This document shows, one piece after another, positions 1 through 8,574 of a stretch of DNA of 14,379 bases. The notes under the pieces were generated by a model. It worked only from the letters and a program-made list of their open reading frames with translations. It was not told the DNA's origin and did no database searches. The position numbers and the translations under genes are program-made. Numbering within the stretch: position 1 is the first letter of the stretch; every line of letters starts with the position of its first letter. This DNA comes from Dehalococcoidia bacterium (GTDB lineage Bacteria > Chloroflexota > Dehalococcoidia > Dehalococcoidales > RBG-16-60-22): assembly GCA_013202615.1 (NCBI GenBank), contig JABMRL010000148.1:1-14379 (forward strand), in the 5' to 3' direction.

Positions 1-1803
1 CATATCGCTGTCCGAGCGGAGCAGTCGTGCCCGCGGCATGGCGTAACTGACTTCCTGTTCCAGCTTCTGCGTGCCCTGTCCGAGGTATTTCATCTGTCGG
101 CTGGAACACCGGGGGCAGTGGTCAGGTACCGCCGTCTTATGGTTGCACTGATGGCAGACCAGCATGTCCTCGGCGTAATGATGGGTCAGGGGTATCTCAC
201 AGCGACGGCAGCGCAGCACGAAGCCACAGTGTCGGCACTGAATAAACGTCGCGCCGCCCCGGCGGTTGAGGAAAAGGATTACCTGCTCCCTGCCGTTCAC
301 CGCCCGTGTGATTTCCTGCGAAAGGGCGCGACTGAAAATGCTGCGGTTGCCGGCTTTTAGTTCGTCCCTCATGTCCACGATATCAACATGGGGCAGCGGT
401 GCGCTTTCCACCGGGACAACGCGTTCCGGAAGCTGGAGGAGTTCACAGCTTCCTTGCTGAGCGCGGAAATAGGTGCCCACGTCGGGGGTGGCGCTGCCCA
501 GGATAACCACTGCACCCGTCAACTCGGCTAGCTTTACCGCCGCACTGCGGGCGTGGTAGCAGGGTGGGTTCTCCTGCTTGTAGGTCCACTCGTGTTCCTC
601 GTCGAGCACGATTAACCCGAGGTCGGGCTGGGGGGCAAAGAGTGCGCTCCTGGGGCCAATGACGACGTCGGATTCGCCATCCCTTATCCTTCGCCATTCG
701 TCAAACTGCTCACCCGGTGAGAGCTTGCTGTGCAGGACGGCGACCCGTTGCGGGAAGCGCGCGACGAAGCGCTCTATGGTCTGCGGGGTGAGCGCGATTT
801 CCGGCACCAGAACAATGCCTCGCCGGCCCAGTTTCACTGTTTCCGCGAGTGCCCGCAGGTATATCTCGGTCTTACCACTGGCGGTAACGCCGTGAAGCAG
901 AAAAATATCGGGGCGCGTCCGCTTATCATTTATCGCTTCGCGGATGTGAGCAAGTGCGTTTTCCTGGGCGCGGGTAAGTTGAGGCGGTGACGTTGGTGCA
1001 ATATCCTGGCGGGAAATCGGTTCCCGTCTGACTTCAACCGACTCGAAAATGATAAACCCCTGGCGAACCAGAGCATCGGCCGTTGCCCTGCTCACGCCCA
1101 GCTTCTGCCTCGCTTCTGTCCAGGGAACCGGCTCAGACCGCTCGCTTAAAAAATCAATAAGGCTTGCCTGCTTGAAAGCCCGTTTCCTCTTGAGTTCGGC
1201 TGATATCTGTGGAGCATCGGTGGAGGGTATGTTGAGGCGGAGGAAGGGCATCGTCTTGGGCCGTATCCTTATCGGCTCAAGTTCGTATTTTCTAACCGCC
1301 AGCCCTTGCCTTACCAGCTGCGAGACGGTCGCTTGAGCCTTCTTTTCACCGAGTTTTTTCTCCAGTTCTTTGAGGTTTGTCCTGTCCTGCTTTTGCAGCC
1401 GTTCGAAGAGCTGGCGTTGTGGCGAGGAGAGGGAAGTAACTTTTTCCTCGTCAGGGTTCGGCACTGCCGAGATAAAGGTCAGCGTTTTCCTTTCGAATCC
1501 CGGCGGCAGCATGAGGGCCACGGCATCGAAAAGCGGAGACAGATAGTAGTCACTTATCCATCTGGCCAGGTCTACCTGGGCCGGGGAGAGAAACGGGCGG
1601 GGCTCAATAACGTCAATGATATCTCTGGTCTCTGCCACGGCAGGGGAGGGGGTCAGCGCCATGACGATGCCCTGGAGAGTGCGCTCGCCGAAGGGGACCC
1701 ATACCGCCTGCCCCACCTTGATGTTCAGATGCGGGGGTACGGCATAGCTGAAGGTGCGGCGCTGGGCAATCGGGGAATTAACACTGACTTCAGCATATTT
1801 CAT
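1..1803 (-). CDS. priA: Primosomal replication restart helicase PriA (partial, C-terminus off the left edge)
   Basis: PriA is a superfamily 2 3'-to-5' DNA helicase that recognises stalled or repaired forks and reloads the replisome. The window holds exactly 601 codons from the ATG at 1803; the C-terminus lies beyond base 1. The N-terminal DNA-binding domain starts MKYAEVSVNSP, as in the family. Walker A is GVTASGKT at residues 305-312 and the DEEH box is at 401-404. Two cysteine pairs of the zinc-binding insert begin CRHC (523-526) and CRRC (532-535), with more CxxC pairs after them. The start is supported by GGTGGAG six bases upstream. It lies 81 bases after rplS with no visible terminator, so it is probably last or near last in the mogA-trmD-rplS-priA run. 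There are no internal stops. The identification is firm. Confidence 0.96.
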   Translation of the reverse strand, partial: MKYAEVSVNSPIAQRRTFSYAVPPHLNIKVGQAVWVPFGERTLQGIVMALTPSPAVAETRDIIDVIEPRPFLSPAQVDLARWISDYYLSPLFDAVALMLPPGFERKTLTFISAVPNPDEEKVTSLSSPQRQLFERLQKQDRTNLKELEKKLGEKKAQATVSQLVRQGLAVRKYELEPIRIRPKTMPFLRLNIPSTDAPQISAELKRKRAFKQASLIDFLSERSEPVPWTEARQKLGVSRATADALVRQGFIIFESVEVRREPISRQDIAPTSPPQLTRAQENALAHIREAINDKRTRPDIFLLHGVTASGKTEIYLRALAETVKLGRRGIVLVPEIALTPQTIERFVARFPQRVAVLHSKLSPGEQFDEWRRIRDGESDVVIGPRSALFAPQPDLGLIVLDEEHEWTYKQENPPCYHARSAAVKLAELTGAVVILGSATPDVGTYFRAQQGSCELLQLPERVVPVESAPLPHVDIVDMRDELKAGNRSIFSRALSQEITRAVNGREQVILFLNRRGGATFIQCRHCGFVLRCRRCEIPLTHHYAEDMLVCHQCNHKTAVPDHCPRCSSRQMKYLGQGTQKLEQEVSYAMPRARLLRSDSDM

Positions 1804-1884
1804 ACCGTGCTCCACCGATTGCCTCGCAGCCTTCGTTTCCCTGTGGGCGGATGATAATTGTGGCGTTAAGCGGTGCCGGAAAGA

Positions 1885-2697
1885 TTACTCTTTGGGTTTC
1901 TCTTCCGGTTCTTCTTCCGTCGCGGCTGTTTCCGGCTCTTCGGAAGCGAGCTCGTTCTGAGGTTGGGTTACCTCTGGCTCCGCCTCCTCCGCTTCGTCAG
2001 GAGTTTTTTCCTCTCCAGATGGCTCTTCCGCCAGTTCGCCTTCCAACGCTGCCTCTGTTGTTTCTTCGGCAGGTGCTTCTTCCGGCTCGGCTGATGGCTC
2101 TGCTTCCGCTTGCTCTACTACCTCAGCCACCGTTTCCGCCGCTTCCGGCAGTGACTCTACCGATTCAGGCGGGGCCTTTTCTGCTTCTGGTTCTTCAACC
2201 AGCTCGCCTTCTGGTGGTGCCTCCGTAACTTCTTCTGTCAGCACCTCTTCCTGTTCAGCGAGCAGTTCCTCTTCCGCTATTTCAGCTGCCCCGGTTGTCG
2301 TCTCTTCTTCAGCCTCAGTGGCCAGCTTCTCCATTCGGGCCAGCTCTTTCTCCCGGTCCACTCGCCTCTCTTTTATACGGGCTGCCTTACCACTGCGTCC
2401 GCGCAGGTAGTAAAGTTTGGCCCGGCGCACTTTTCCGTGGCGGATTATTTCCACTCGCTCCACTCTTGGGGAGAACAGCGGGAACGTGCGCTCCACACCA
2501 ACACCATAGGCGATGCGTCTGACGGTAAAGGTAGCGCCAGCACCGCCGCCGTGCATTTTGATGACTACTCCCTGGAATGGCTGGAGTCGTTCCTTGCCAC
2601 CTTCAACAACTTTGATGTAAACGCGTACCGTATCCCCGGGGGCGAGTTCGGGAATTTTGGGATTGCGTTTGACATTGACCAGCGAATCAACATTCAT
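1885..2697 (-). CDS. rplS: 50S ribosomal protein L19 with a long acidic C-terminal extension
   Basis: L19 lies at the 30S-50S interface and takes part in intersubunit bridges. Residues 1-112 are a complete, ordinary L19: an [12 protein letters not shown] stretch, then FQGVVI, then [15 protein letters not shown]. Bacterial L19 is usually about 115-130 residues, but this protein has 270. The extra 158 residues (113-270) are low in complexity; about 58 are Glu (roughly 37%) and most of the rest are Ala, Pro, Thr and Val. The tail holds an imperfect duplication, residues 154-174 and 210-231, sharing TEA..EGEL.EEP. It is probably disordered and strongly negative. The start ATG overlaps the trmD stop (ATGA), which suggests translational coupling. 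The L19 identity is certain; the role of the tail is unknown. Confidence 0.95.
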   Translation of the reverse strand: MNVDSLVNVKRNPKIPELAPGDTVRVYIKVVEGGKERLQPFQGVVIKMHGGGAGATFTVRRIAYGVGVERTFPLFSPRVERVEIIRHGKVRRAKLYYLRGRSGKAARIKERRVDREKELARMEKLATEAEEETTTGAAEIAEEELLAEQEEVLTEEVTEAPPEGELVEEPEAEKAPPESVESLPEAAETVAEVVEQAEAEPSAEPEEAPAEETTEAALEGELAEEPSGEEKTPDEAEEAEPEVTQPQNELASEEPETAATEEEPEEKPKE

Positions 2698-3479
2698 TTC
2701 TCAGGCTCCTTGTTCAAACTGGATTTGGCTTTATATAAAGAGTTGAATTGCTCTACCATTTGCTTTTCTTCCTGACCGAGTTTGCTCATGTCGATCAGGT
2801 CCGGGCGACGCTCCAGGGTGCGCTGTATGACCTGCTGCCGGCGCCAGCGGGCAATCTGGGCATGGTTCCCGGAGAGCAGCGCTTCTGGAACCGGCCAGTC
2901 CCGGAAAACGGACGGGCGGGTGTACTGGGGATATTCTAGCATACCGTTCATATGTGAATCTTCCTGCGCTGAATCTTCGGAGCCAAGCACTCCCGGGAGC
3001 AGGCGAATGACGGTGTCAATGACCACCAGAGCGGGCAGTTCTCCGCCGGTCAGCACGTAATCACCGATACTGATTTCATCGGTGACGAGGTGTTCTACCA
3101 CACGCTCGTCAATGCCTTCATAATGGCCGCAGAGCATTATGAGATGGCGGTAACCGGACAGTTCCGTCGCGATTCGCTGGTTGAAAAGGCGTCCCTGCGG
3201 TGTGAGCAGGATAACCAGCGGTTCCGCGACTTCAGGTTCTGTCGTGACCTGGGCCTTTACCGCTGCCACCGCTTCGAAGACGGGCTCAGGCTTGAACACC
3301 ATGCCCGGGCCACCGCCATACGGGGAATCGTCAACGGTGTGGTGCTTATCATGGGTGTAATCGCGGATGTTATGCACGTTGATACTGACCAGGTTCTGGT
3401 CAACGGCCCGCTTGAAGATGCCGAAGCTGAACGGCACGTCAAACATCTGCGGAAATATGGTTAGCACATCAATACGCAT
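2694..3479 (-). CDS. trmD: tRNA (guanine-N1-)-methyltransferase TrmD
   Basis: TrmD uses S-adenosylmethionine to methylate N1 of G37 next to the anticodon, which prevents +1 frameshifting. The protein has 261 residues, close to the family norm. It begins [13 protein letters not shown]. The SPOUT trefoil-knot region carries CGHYEGID (117-124) and [12 protein letters not shown] (138-149). The likely catalytic Asp is D174, in the flexible EDSHMNG stretch before LEYPQYTRP. The reading frame stays open 30 codons upstream of the chosen ATG, but those residues lie inside the mogA end and do not look like TrmD. AGAAGGTGGCAGGGA just upstream serves as ribosome binding site. Its stop overlaps the rplS start by 4 bases. 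trmD-rplS adjacency is widespread in bacteria; here rpsP and rimM are absent and mogA lies upstream instead. Confidence 0.97.
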   Translation of the reverse strand: MRIDVLTIFPQMFDVPFSFGIFKRAVDQNLVSINVHNIRDYTHDKHHTVDDSPYGGGPGMVFKPEPVFEAVAAVKAQVTTEPEVAEPLVILLTPQGRLFNQRIATELSGYRHLIMLCGHYEGIDERVVEHLVTDEISIGDYVLTGGELPALVVIDTVIRLLPGVLGSEDSAQEDSHMNGMLEYPQYTRPSVFRDWPVPEALLSGNHAQIARWRRQQVIQRTLERRPDLIDMSKLGQEEKQMVEQFNSLYKAKSSLNKEPEK

Positions 3480-3498
3480 CGAAAATCCCTGCCACCTT

Positions 3499-3984
3499 CT
3501 AGGAATGTTCGGTGACCACCCCTTTAATAATATCGACGGCATGCGGTATGGCTGGCAGCACCACCTCAAGGCATTCCCTGACCGCTTTGGGGCTGCCGGG
3601 CAGGTTTATTATCAGGCATTTGCCTCTGACCCCTGCCGTTGCCCGGCTTAACATCGCCATCGGTGTTTTGCTCAGCGAACCGGCCCTCATTGCTTCCGCG
3701 AGACCGGGGACAACCCGGTCTAGAACGGCGATGGTAGCTTCCGGCGTCACATCACGCTCGCCAAGCCCGGTACCGCCGGTGGTGATGATGACATCCGTCT
3801 CTTTATTGTCTGCCCACTCCGCCAGCTTCTGGCGGATGATGTCAATCTCGTCGGGGACAATCTCATAGCCAGCGATATCGCTGCCCAAATCGGAGAAGAT
3901 ATCCCTGATGGTCTGGCCGCTTTCATCATAGCGCTGGCCGCGCGCCCCTTTATCACTGACGGTGAGTATGCTGATAGTAAGCAT
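3499..3984 (-). CDS. MogA/MoaB-family molybdopterin adenylyltransferase
   Basis: This 161-residue protein belongs to the MoCF_biosynth (MogA/MoaB) fold, which adenylylates molybdopterin before metal insertion into the molybdenum or tungsten cofactor. It begins [16 protein letters not shown]. It has the nucleotide-binding loop TTGGTG (68-73) followed by the Asp of [10 protein letters not shown] (D78), and the conserved NLPGSPKA (127-134). The first in-frame ATG lies 6 codons upstream, but GGAG at 3992-3995 lies inside that stretch with 7-base spacing to the ATG at 3984, so 3984 is the better start. The gene heads the minus-strand run and ends 19 bases before trmD. No other cofactor genes are in the window. 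Sequence alone does not separate mogA from moaB, so no symbol is given. A cofactor role fits an anaerobe with molybdo-enzymes, but that is inference. Confidence 0.9.
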   Translation of the reverse strand: MLTISILTVSDKGARGQRYDESGQTIRDIFSDLGSDIAGYEIVPDEIDIIRQKLAEWADNKETDVIITTGGTGLGERDVTPEATIAVLDRVVPGLAEAMRAGSLSKTPMAMLSRATAGVRGKCLIINLPGSPKAVRECLEVVLPAIPHAVDIIKGVVTEHS

Positions 3985-3991
3985 GGTTGTG

Positions 3992-3995
3992 CTCC
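3992..3995 (-). promoter_or_regulatory. Ribosome binding site that fixes the MogA-like start
   Basis: GGAG on the minus strand lies 7 bases upstream of the ATG at 3984. It falls inside the short reading-frame extension starting at 4002, so translation most likely begins at 3984 rather than 4002. Confidence 0.6.
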
Positions 3996-4007
3996 AGAAC
4001 AAATTTC

Positions 4008-4035
4008 ATTTTACCACATATGAGGCAGATAGCAA
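4008..4035 (-). promoter_or_regulatory. Candidate sigma-70-type promoter for mogA-trmD-rplS-priA
   Basis: On the minus strand, TTGCTA (4030-4035) and TAAAAT (4008-4013) are separated by 16 bases, with the mogA start about 24 bases downstream of the -10. The region is AT-rich and lies between two divergent operons. The match is reasonable but not perfect. Confidence 0.45.
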
Positions 4036-4082
4036 AATGGAAAAAATATTATGGAAAATTCGTCAAATTTAGCCTAAAAGCC

Positions 4083-4112
4083 TTGACAAACGTGCTGGGC
4101 TCGTGTTATAAA
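4083..4112 (+). promoter_or_regulatory. Sigma-70-type promoter of the mraZ-ftsZ division operon
   Basis: A perfect TTGACA (4083-4088) is followed, after 18 bases, by TATAAA (4107-4112); reading the -10 as TTATAA gives 17 bases. Transcription would start near 4119, just before the MraZ boxes and about 65 bases before the mraZ ATG. It is the best promoter in this intergenic region. Confidence 0.75.
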
Positions 4113-4121
4113 GAGTGTTAT

Positions 4122-4157
4122 AGTGGTAAAAAGTGGGGAAGAGTGGTAGAAAATGGG
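4122..4157 (+). promoter_or_regulatory. MraZ operator: four direct repeats with 10-bp period
   Basis: Four hexamers start every 10 bases: AGTGGT (4122), AGTGGG (4132), AGTGGT (4142) and AATGGG (4152), each followed by an A-rich 4-base spacer. MraZ is known from other bacteria to bind arrays of short TGGG- or GTGG-like boxes on the same helix face, upstream of its own gene, and to repress its operon. The array lies just downstream of the predicted -10 box, where bound MraZ would block initiation or early elongation. The array is seen directly; the regulation is inferred from the family. Confidence 0.8.
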
Positions 4158-4182
4158 GCAATTCGCTGGCTGAGGATTTTGT

Positions 4183-4620
4183 ATGTTTTACGGTGAGTAC
4201 AACTACAAGATAGATGAAAAAGGTCGGGTAGCTATACCGCCTCGGTTCCGCAGGGAACTGAAGGACGGCGTGGTCCTGTCTCCGGCAGCGGAAAAATGCA
4301 TAAACGTGTATTCGCTGTCAGAATGGCGCAAGCTGGCTGCATCTCTTACCAGTGGGCCGCTGACCCCCAGTAAAATGAGGAGGCTGAATCGGGCTATCTT
4401 TGCTACTGCTTTCAATGTTGACATTGACGGACAGGGTAGGGTGGCTCTGCCAGTACCACTGCGCGAGCACGCTGAAATTCAGGAAGACGTCGTCGTTACC
4501 GGAGCCAACACCTACCTGGAGATATGGGATCAGGCTCTCTGGGAAGAAGAGAAAGCAATCAGCCAGGAACAAGCCTGGCAGATTATAGAAAGCCTGGAGC
4601 GACGAGATGAGTCCAAGTAA
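4183..4620 (+). CDS. mraZ: Transcriptional regulator MraZ
   Basis: MraZ is a ring-forming DNA-binding protein of the AbrB-like superfamily that heads division (dcw) clusters and controls them. The protein has 145 residues, the usual length. It has two tandem swapped-hairpin repeats, each with the DxxGR signature: DEKGRVAIP (11-19) and DGQGRVALP (82-90). It opens [11 protein letters not shown] as in the family. GAGG at 4172-4175 lies 7 bases before the ATG. The operator array just upstream implies autoregulation. Its 3' end overlaps rsmH by 14 bases, the common arrangement for this pair and probably translationally coupled. Confidence 0.97.
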   Translation: MFYGEYNYKIDEKGRVAIPPRFRRELKDGVVLSPAAEKCINVYSLSEWRKLAASLTSGPLTPSKMRRLNRAIFATAFNVDIDGQGRVALPVPLREHAEIQEDVVVTGANTYLEIWDQALWEEEKAISQEQAWQIIESLERRDESK

Positions 4621-5662
4621 TCAGAATTCAAATCACGTACCGGTTCTGCTCGAAGAGGCCATGGAAGCGCTGGCGGTTCAACCCGGGGGCCGTTACGTTG
4701 ATTGCACGGTGGGCAGCGGCGGACATGCCCGGGCAATTCTGGAGCGCAGTTCCCCGGGGGGACAGTTGCTCGGCATTGATGCCGACCCTATGGCGATAAA
4801 GGTAGCCCAGAAAAAACTTGAGGAATATAAGAAATCCGTCCTCCTCGTCAATGACAATTTCGTCAACCTGCAGGCGACCTGCATTAAATATGATTTCTTT
4901 CCGGTGCATGGTATTTTGCTTGACCTTGGCTTTTCCTCAATGCAGCTAAACGGGAGCGGGCGCGGCTTCAGTTTTCAGCATGACGCCCACCTCGATATGC
5001 GTTTCAATCCCGAGCAAGAGGTGACCGCCGCCGATATTGTTAATACCTCCCCTGAGGCGGAACTGGCGCGCATTATCCGAACCTATGGCGAGGAAAGCCA
5101 CAGTCGTCAGATAGCACGGCTTATCGTGCAAGAACGTCCTATCACCTCCACCCTTCATTTAGCTCGTATCGTGGAGAAAGCAGTCGGCCGGCGAACGGGC
5201 AAAATACACCCTGCTACGAAGACATTTCAGGCCATTCGGATTGCGGTAAATCTGGAACTGGAAAACCTGGAGAGAGCCCTGAAACAGGCAATTGAGCTTC
5301 TCGGCTTCGAAGGCAGGCTGGTGGTGATAAGCTACCACTCTCTGGAGGACCGCATCGTGAAGCGCTTGATGCAACAAGAAGCCAGGGGATGTATCTGTCC
5401 TCCTGGCACGCCGGTATGCATCTGCGGGCATGAACCTCGCTTAAAGCTCATTCGCAGGCACGTGATTATGCCCTCCGAGGGTGAGATACGGGCCAATCCA
5501 CGCAGTCGCAGTGCCAAGCTGCGAGCTGCCACGCGTCTGATAGCACAGGATGCTTGTCTGGCCGCAGATGAGATGGAAATTCTCTGGGCAGAGACAGAAG
5601 CCAGGGCCTGGAGAAGGCCGGCGCTGTTACGCAAACTGCAGATGGTATTTGCTATGGCCTGA
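4607..5662 (+). CDS. rsmH: 16S rRNA (cytosine-1402-N4)-methyltransferase RsmH (MraW)
   Basis: RsmH methylates N4 of C1402 in the decoding centre of 16S rRNA using S-adenosylmethionine. Motifs seen: HVPVLLEE (10-17), the SAM-binding DCTVGSGGH (32-40), GIDAD (56-60), then LLDLGFSS, and later [18 protein letters not shown] and [11 protein letters not shown] Cys-rich [13 protein letters not shown] loop precedes [14 protein letters not shown] (297-310). After this normal end of the family there are about 40 further residues ending in a basic, amphipathic stretch ([12 protein letters not shown]). The total of 351 residues is longer than the usual 300-320. GGAG at 4596-4599 lies inside mraZ. In walled bacteria ftsL and ftsI would follow; here a small unknown ORF comes next. 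Confidence 0.97.
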   Translation: MSPSNQNSNHVPVLLEEAMEALAVQPGGRYVDCTVGSGGHARAILERSSPGGQLLGIDADPMAIKVAQKKLEEYKKSVLLVNDNFVNLQATCIKYDFFPVHGILLDLGFSSMQLNGSGRGFSFQHDAHLDMRFNPEQEVTAADIVNTSPEAELARIIRTYGEESHSRQIARLIVQERPITSTLHLARIVEKAVGRRTGKIHPATKTFQAIRIAVNLELENLERALKQAIELLGFEGRLVVISYHSLEDRIVKRLMQQEARGCICPPGTPVCICGHEPRLKLIRRHVIMPSEGEIRANPRSRSAKLRAATRLIAQDACLAADEMEILWAETEARAWRRPALLRKLQMVFAMA

Positions 5663-5719
5663 GTGGGCCAGGGTTGAAATAACACCAGAGGGTGTAGCAT
5701 CTAGAAAGGGAAACAAATA

Positions 5720-5935
5720 ATGGAACAGGTGCAACCGGATAAAAAGGGAACGGGTGAAGTGAGATTATGCACCAATATTACCGACCTGAAGCTGAAAATA
5801 AGCGAACACTTAATCAACCAGGCCGATAGCTATGGCCCGGACGAAGTGTACAGTATCATGGCGGAAACCAAAATAGGGTCAAGTAAAAGAACTGACCTTA
5901 TGGACAAGGTGAGATTGGTCTTTTCCATATCCTGA
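5720..5935 (+). CDS. Small hypothetical protein between rsmH and ftsA (orf71, possibly frameshifted)
   Basis: This 71-residue ORF is not a family I recognise. AAAGGG lies about 10 bases upstream of the ATG at 5720. The product is soluble-looking, with many charged residues (for example TDLKLKISEHL and DKVRL) and no membrane segment or signal peptide, so it is not an FtsL or FtsQ remnant by appearance. It ends abruptly with VFSIS. If one T of the TTTT run at 5921-5924 were missing, the frame would continue through PYPDTLDLKK to a stop at 5982-5984, giving 87 residues. This could be a sequencing error, a real frameshift or chance. Lying in the division operon, it is probably transcribed with ftsA. 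Its function is unknown. Confidence 0.55.
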   Translation: MEQVQPDKKGTGEVRLCTNITDLKLKISEHLINQADSYGPDEVYSIMAETKIGSSKRTDLMDKVRLVFSIS

Positions 5936-5963
5936 CACGCTCGACTTGAAAAAGACAGTGGCC

Positions 5964-5984
5964 AAGGAGGCTCTGGCAATGTAA
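5964..5984 (+). other. Strong Shine-Dalgarno followed by an ATG-TAA start-stop
   Basis: AAGGAGG (5964-5970) lies 8 bases before ATG (5979-5981), which is followed at once by TAA (5982-5984). It could act as a ribosome-stalling minimal ORF ahead of ftsA. It can equally be the in-frame end of a frameshifted orf71, in which AAG GAG are Lys-Glu codons. The sequence does not decide between them. Confidence 0.35.
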
Positions 5985-6032
5985 AGCAGGAAAGAACTTT
6001 AATAATCCAAACCTATTGAAAAGGAGGTCTAG

Positions 6033-7247
6033 ATGAAAAATCGAACCGTAGCGGCGATTGATGTTGGTACCACCAAGGTGTGCACGGTTGTTGCTGACCT
6101 GAATGAAGGTGGCGCGCCGCGCATTGTTGGTGTTGGCATTGCTAAATCAGTTGGTCTGCATAAAGGCCTGGTGGTCAACATCAATGAAGCCAGGGAGTCA
6201 ATCAAAGAATCGGTAAGGAAAGCGGAACAGTCAAGCAACTACAAAGTGGAGTCAGCCTACGTTGGCGTGACCGGCCGCCATGTTACCTCGCTGAATAACC
6301 GCGGCGTGGTGGCAATAACGCGAAATGACCGCGTGGTGCGCACGGACGACCTGAAGCGCGTTCTCTCCTCGGCACAGAGCGTCAAGATTCCCGGCGACCG
6401 GAAACTCCTCCACGTTATTCCCAGGTCATATGCCGTTGATGGACAGGCGCACGTAAAGAACCCCATCGGCATGCACGGTTTCCGGCTAGATGTGGAGACC
6501 CACGTTATCACCGCGGCCGTGACTTCAATACAGAACCTGATTAAGTGCATCCGCAGTATCGGCATTGATATTGAAGACCTTGTTCTCGAGCCACTTGCCA
6601 GCAGTGAAGCAGTATTGACTCCGGATGAGAAGGAAGTTGGGGTGATTCTGGCCGATATCGGCGGTGGCACCACTGATATCGCGGTGTTCAAAGAAGGGAG
6701 CATATGGCATACCTCAATACTACCGGTCGCCGGCTATCAGCTCACCAGGGACGTGTCCATTGGCCTGGGCCTGCCATTTGACGTTGCCGAGGAGATGAAG
6801 AAGCGATACGGCAGCGCGATGCCTGTCTATGAAAGCAAGACCGAGGATACCGCCGCCATATCTCAGGATGGGCACGGCGTTTCATATCAGGACCTGTGCG
6901 ATATCATCCGCGCCCGCGTTGAGGAAATCCTGAAACTCATCCTGCTTGAGCTGCCCAATTCAGAATACGAGACCCTTGTCCCGGCAGGGCTGGTACTCAC
7001 CGGTGGCAGCTCCAATCTAGCAGGTATCGCCACGCTGGGTCGTGATATCCTGCAGCTTCCGGTCAGAGTCGGCGCTCCCTCTAATATGGAAGGCATATCC
7101 GATGCCTTGTGCGACCCGGCATACGCAACGAGCGTTGGCCTGCTGGCCTGGGGAGTCAATCACGAGCGCAGCTCGAACTGGACGCGCTGGACCTTTGGCT
7201 TGGCGCTCAGGCGCATGGCTTCCCGACTGAAGAGCCTCTTCAATTAA
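6033..7247 (+). CDS. ftsA: Cell division protein FtsA
   Basis: FtsA is the actin-like ATPase that ties FtsZ filaments to the inner face of the membrane. The protein has 404 residues. Actin-fold motifs: phosphate-1 AAIDVGTTK (7-15), phosphate-2 ADIGGGTTD (207-215) and the adenosine motif LVLTGGSSN (320-328). The FtsA-specific 1C subdomain region lies between the first two. The last 15 residues, LALRRMASRLKSLFN (390-404), form a basic amphipathic helix, the expected membrane anchor. The ribosome binding site is a perfect AAGGAGG (6021-6027) with 5-base spacing. It precedes ftsZ by 47 bases. No ftsQ, ftsI or ftsW is nearby. Confidence 0.97.
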   Translation: MKNRTVAAIDVGTTKVCTVVADLNEGGAPRIVGVGIAKSVGLHKGLVVNINEARESIKESVRKAEQSSNYKVESAYVGVTGRHVTSLNNRGVVAITRNDRVVRTDDLKRVLSSAQSVKIPGDRKLLHVIPRSYAVDGQAHVKNPIGMHGFRLDVETHVITAAVTSIQNLIKCIRSIGIDIEDLVLEPLASSEAVLTPDEKEVGVILADIGGGTTDIAVFKEGSIWHTSILPVAGYQLTRDVSIGLGLPFDVAEEMKKRYGSAMPVYESKTEDTAAISQDGHGVSYQDLCDIIRARVEEILKLILLELPNSEYETLVPAGLVLTGGSSNLAGIATLGRDILQLPVRVGAPSNMEGISDALCDPAYATSVGLLAWGVNHERSSNWTRWTFGLALRRMASRLKSLFN

Positions 7248-7294
7248 AGATTCGAGTAAGAACGTTATCAGATTAATGTAATAAGGAGGGGGAA

Positions 7295-8440
<1,146 letters not shown>

Positions 8441-8495
8441 TGAGCAGCGTCATATAGGCGTCGTGTAGGTCGGAAAGTGGATACTCTCGGCGGAG

Positions 8496-8527
8496 AAAAA
8501 GACGGCGAAGAGGGCCAGCCGTTTTTA
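8496..8527 (+). terminator. Candidate Rho-independent terminator after ftsZ
   Basis: The arms ACGGC and GCCGT flank an 11-base loop. They are preceded by AAAAA and followed by TTTTT, so the A and T runs can extend the stem across a small bulge. The short GC stem makes it moderate in strength. It would close the mraZ-ftsZ unit. Confidence 0.5.
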
Positions 8528-8574
8528 AATCGGGGAATGGGTGTGTAATACATTATACGCAGGAGCAAGTTGGT

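Noticed and set aside
1306..1854. Plus-strand reading frame of 182 codons opposite priA
   Set aside because: It has no recognisable motif and is antisense to a clear PriA frame; it is a shadow of the long open minus-strand gene.
1851..2228. Leu/Pro-rich plus-strand reading frame of 125 codons
   Set aside because: It lies opposite the Glu-rich L19 tail; complementing GAA/GAG runs yields Leu/Ser/Pro-rich frames without stops. The L19 frame has a recognisable conserved domain.
4122..4157. Short regular repeats as a CRISPR-like or satellite array
   Set aside because: The unit is only 10 bp with no spacers, and it matches an MraZ operator directly upstream of mraZ.
5663..5719. Small hairpin ACACC/GGTGT before orf71
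   Set aside because: The stem is 5 bp with no T run; too weak to call a terminator or regulatory element.
7275..7283. Second ATG-TAA start-stop, before ftsZ
   Set aside because: No Shine-Dalgarno precedes it; the AAGGAGG there lies after it and belongs to ftsZ. Likely chance.
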